In this document: positions 63,704 through 64,000 of the stretch, piece by piece
Numbering within the stretch: the stretch's first letter is position 1
How the letters are laid out: every line of letters begins with the position of its first letter
From: Williamsia soli
GTDB taxonomy: Bacteria > Actinomycetota > Actinomycetes > Mycobacteriales > Mycobacteriaceae
NCBI RefSeq assembly: GCF_017377795.1
Contig: NZ_JAFRDR010000004.1
Coordinates: 248,001 to 312,000, forward strand
DNA: 64,000 nt
Direction of reading: 5' to 3'
Notes under the pieces: generated by a model
The model's database searches: none
What the model was told of the DNA's origin: nothing
Seen by the model: only the letters and a program-made list of their open reading frames with translations
Translations under genes and position numbers: made by a program

Positions 63704-64000
63704 TCACCGAACGTCGGTGGGGCCCGCCCATTCGACGACGAGTTCGCGGACCTCGTCGCGGGACAACGCGCGGCCCTGGCTGCCTTCTTCGGCGAGCACC
63801 GTTGGGTCGATCTCGCGGCGCATGGTGGCTCCGAATCCCGCGAGTTCGACCACGTCCATCTTTTCGGGGGAGTACCCGGTCAGGTCGGTCATGCCGTCGA
63901 CCACGCCGATCAGCCTGGCTGCGGGCCTGTGCTCGCCGCGGCGGAAGAGGACGTACGACAGGGTGAACAGGGCGACCATCCAGGAGGTCAGATCGTAGGC
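63704..64000 (-). CDS. Membrane-associated hypothetical protein, 5' end outside window
   Basis: Open from the right edge to a stop at 63704, 98 codons visible. It starts inside a likely membrane helix (SWMVALFTLSYVLFRRGEHR) followed by a soluble end (AARLIGVVDGMTDLTGYSPE and onward). No family recognised. The N-terminus and true start lie beyond the window; an internal ATG at 63979 is probably not the start, because the frame continues upstream without a stop. Confidence 0.6.
   Translation of the reverse strand, partial: AYDLTSWMVALFTLSYVLFRRGEHRPAARLIGVVDGMTDLTGYSPEKMDVVELAGFGATMRREIDPTVLAEEGSQGRALSRDEVRELVVEWAGPTDVR

Overview
The window is high-GC DNA from an actinobacterium of the order Mycobacteriales, most likely Gordonia or a close relative such as Rhodococcus or Williamsia. 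The evidence is the gene order hemW - hrcA - dnaJ2 - rsmE - phoH - ybeY - CNNM protein - era - recO - uppS - [smtB-zur] - glyS - dgt - dnaG, which matches the mycobacterial Rv2388c-Rv2343c block. A mycothiol-type maleylpyruvate isomerase, many GTG/TTG starts and several apparently leaderless genes agree with this. The genus is an inference.

The left half (1-33.6 kb) is catabolic accessory DNA. (a) 1-4.3 kb: a Baeyer-Villiger monooxygenase (cut by the window edge), an AcoR-like GAF/Fis regulator and a luciferase-like monooxygenase. Two near-identical palindromes (1211-1227 and 4223-4239) probably bind the regulator and tie the two oxygenases together. (b) 4.3-10.8 kb: a LysR regulator divergent from a five-gene CoA-thioester operon (acyl-CoA dehydrogenase, CaiB-type CoA-transferase, SDR, thiolase, MDR reductase) with no enoyl-CoA hydratase. 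(c) 10.8-14.4 kb: a GH3 beta-glucosidase divergent from a TetR gene, then an isochorismatase-fold protein lacking the usual catalytic Cys. (d) 14.4-27.2 kb: the best-defined system. A PaaX-family regulator sits between an aryl-alcohol DH / aldehyde DH / hydrolase operon on the minus strand and a six-gene operon on the plus strand: salicylyl-CoA 5-hydroxylase-like flavoprotein, NDP-forming acyl-CoA synthetase, salicylate/DHB-type AMP ligase, gentisate 1,2-dioxygenase, fumarylpyruvate hydrolase and mycothiol-type maleylpyruvate isomerase. Both operon promoters carry the same operator core, TATGTSACATA, at the same distance from the -35. Together these genes could convert a 2-hydroxybenzyl alcohol (perhaps released from a glucoside such as salicin) through salicylate and salicylyl-CoA to gentisate and on to pyruvate plus fumarate. 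(e) 27.2-30.9 kb: a MarR repressor with a perfect 26-bp palindromic operator, divergent from reductase / VOC / esterase-DUF5519 / keto-hydratase genes. The set resembles the Bacillus MhqR quinone-stress genes. The hydratase carries a one-base frameshift. (f) 31.2-33.6 kb: TetR / MFS drug-efflux pair.

The right half is mostly core genome. 33.7-39.3 kb is the assimilatory sulfate operon sir-cysH-cysD-cysN-sirohydrochlorin chelatase, read on the minus strand behind a 17-codon Cys-containing leader peptide. 39.4-60.3 kb holds a K+ channel gene and the conserved housekeeping block listed above, including a second frameshifted gene (YbjN-like, 53022-53427). The window ends with tRNA-Asn, an AI-2E family protein, tRNA-Met, an MTOX-like flavoprotein oxidase and a gene cut by the right edge. 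No insertion sequence, prophage or CRISPR array was seen.
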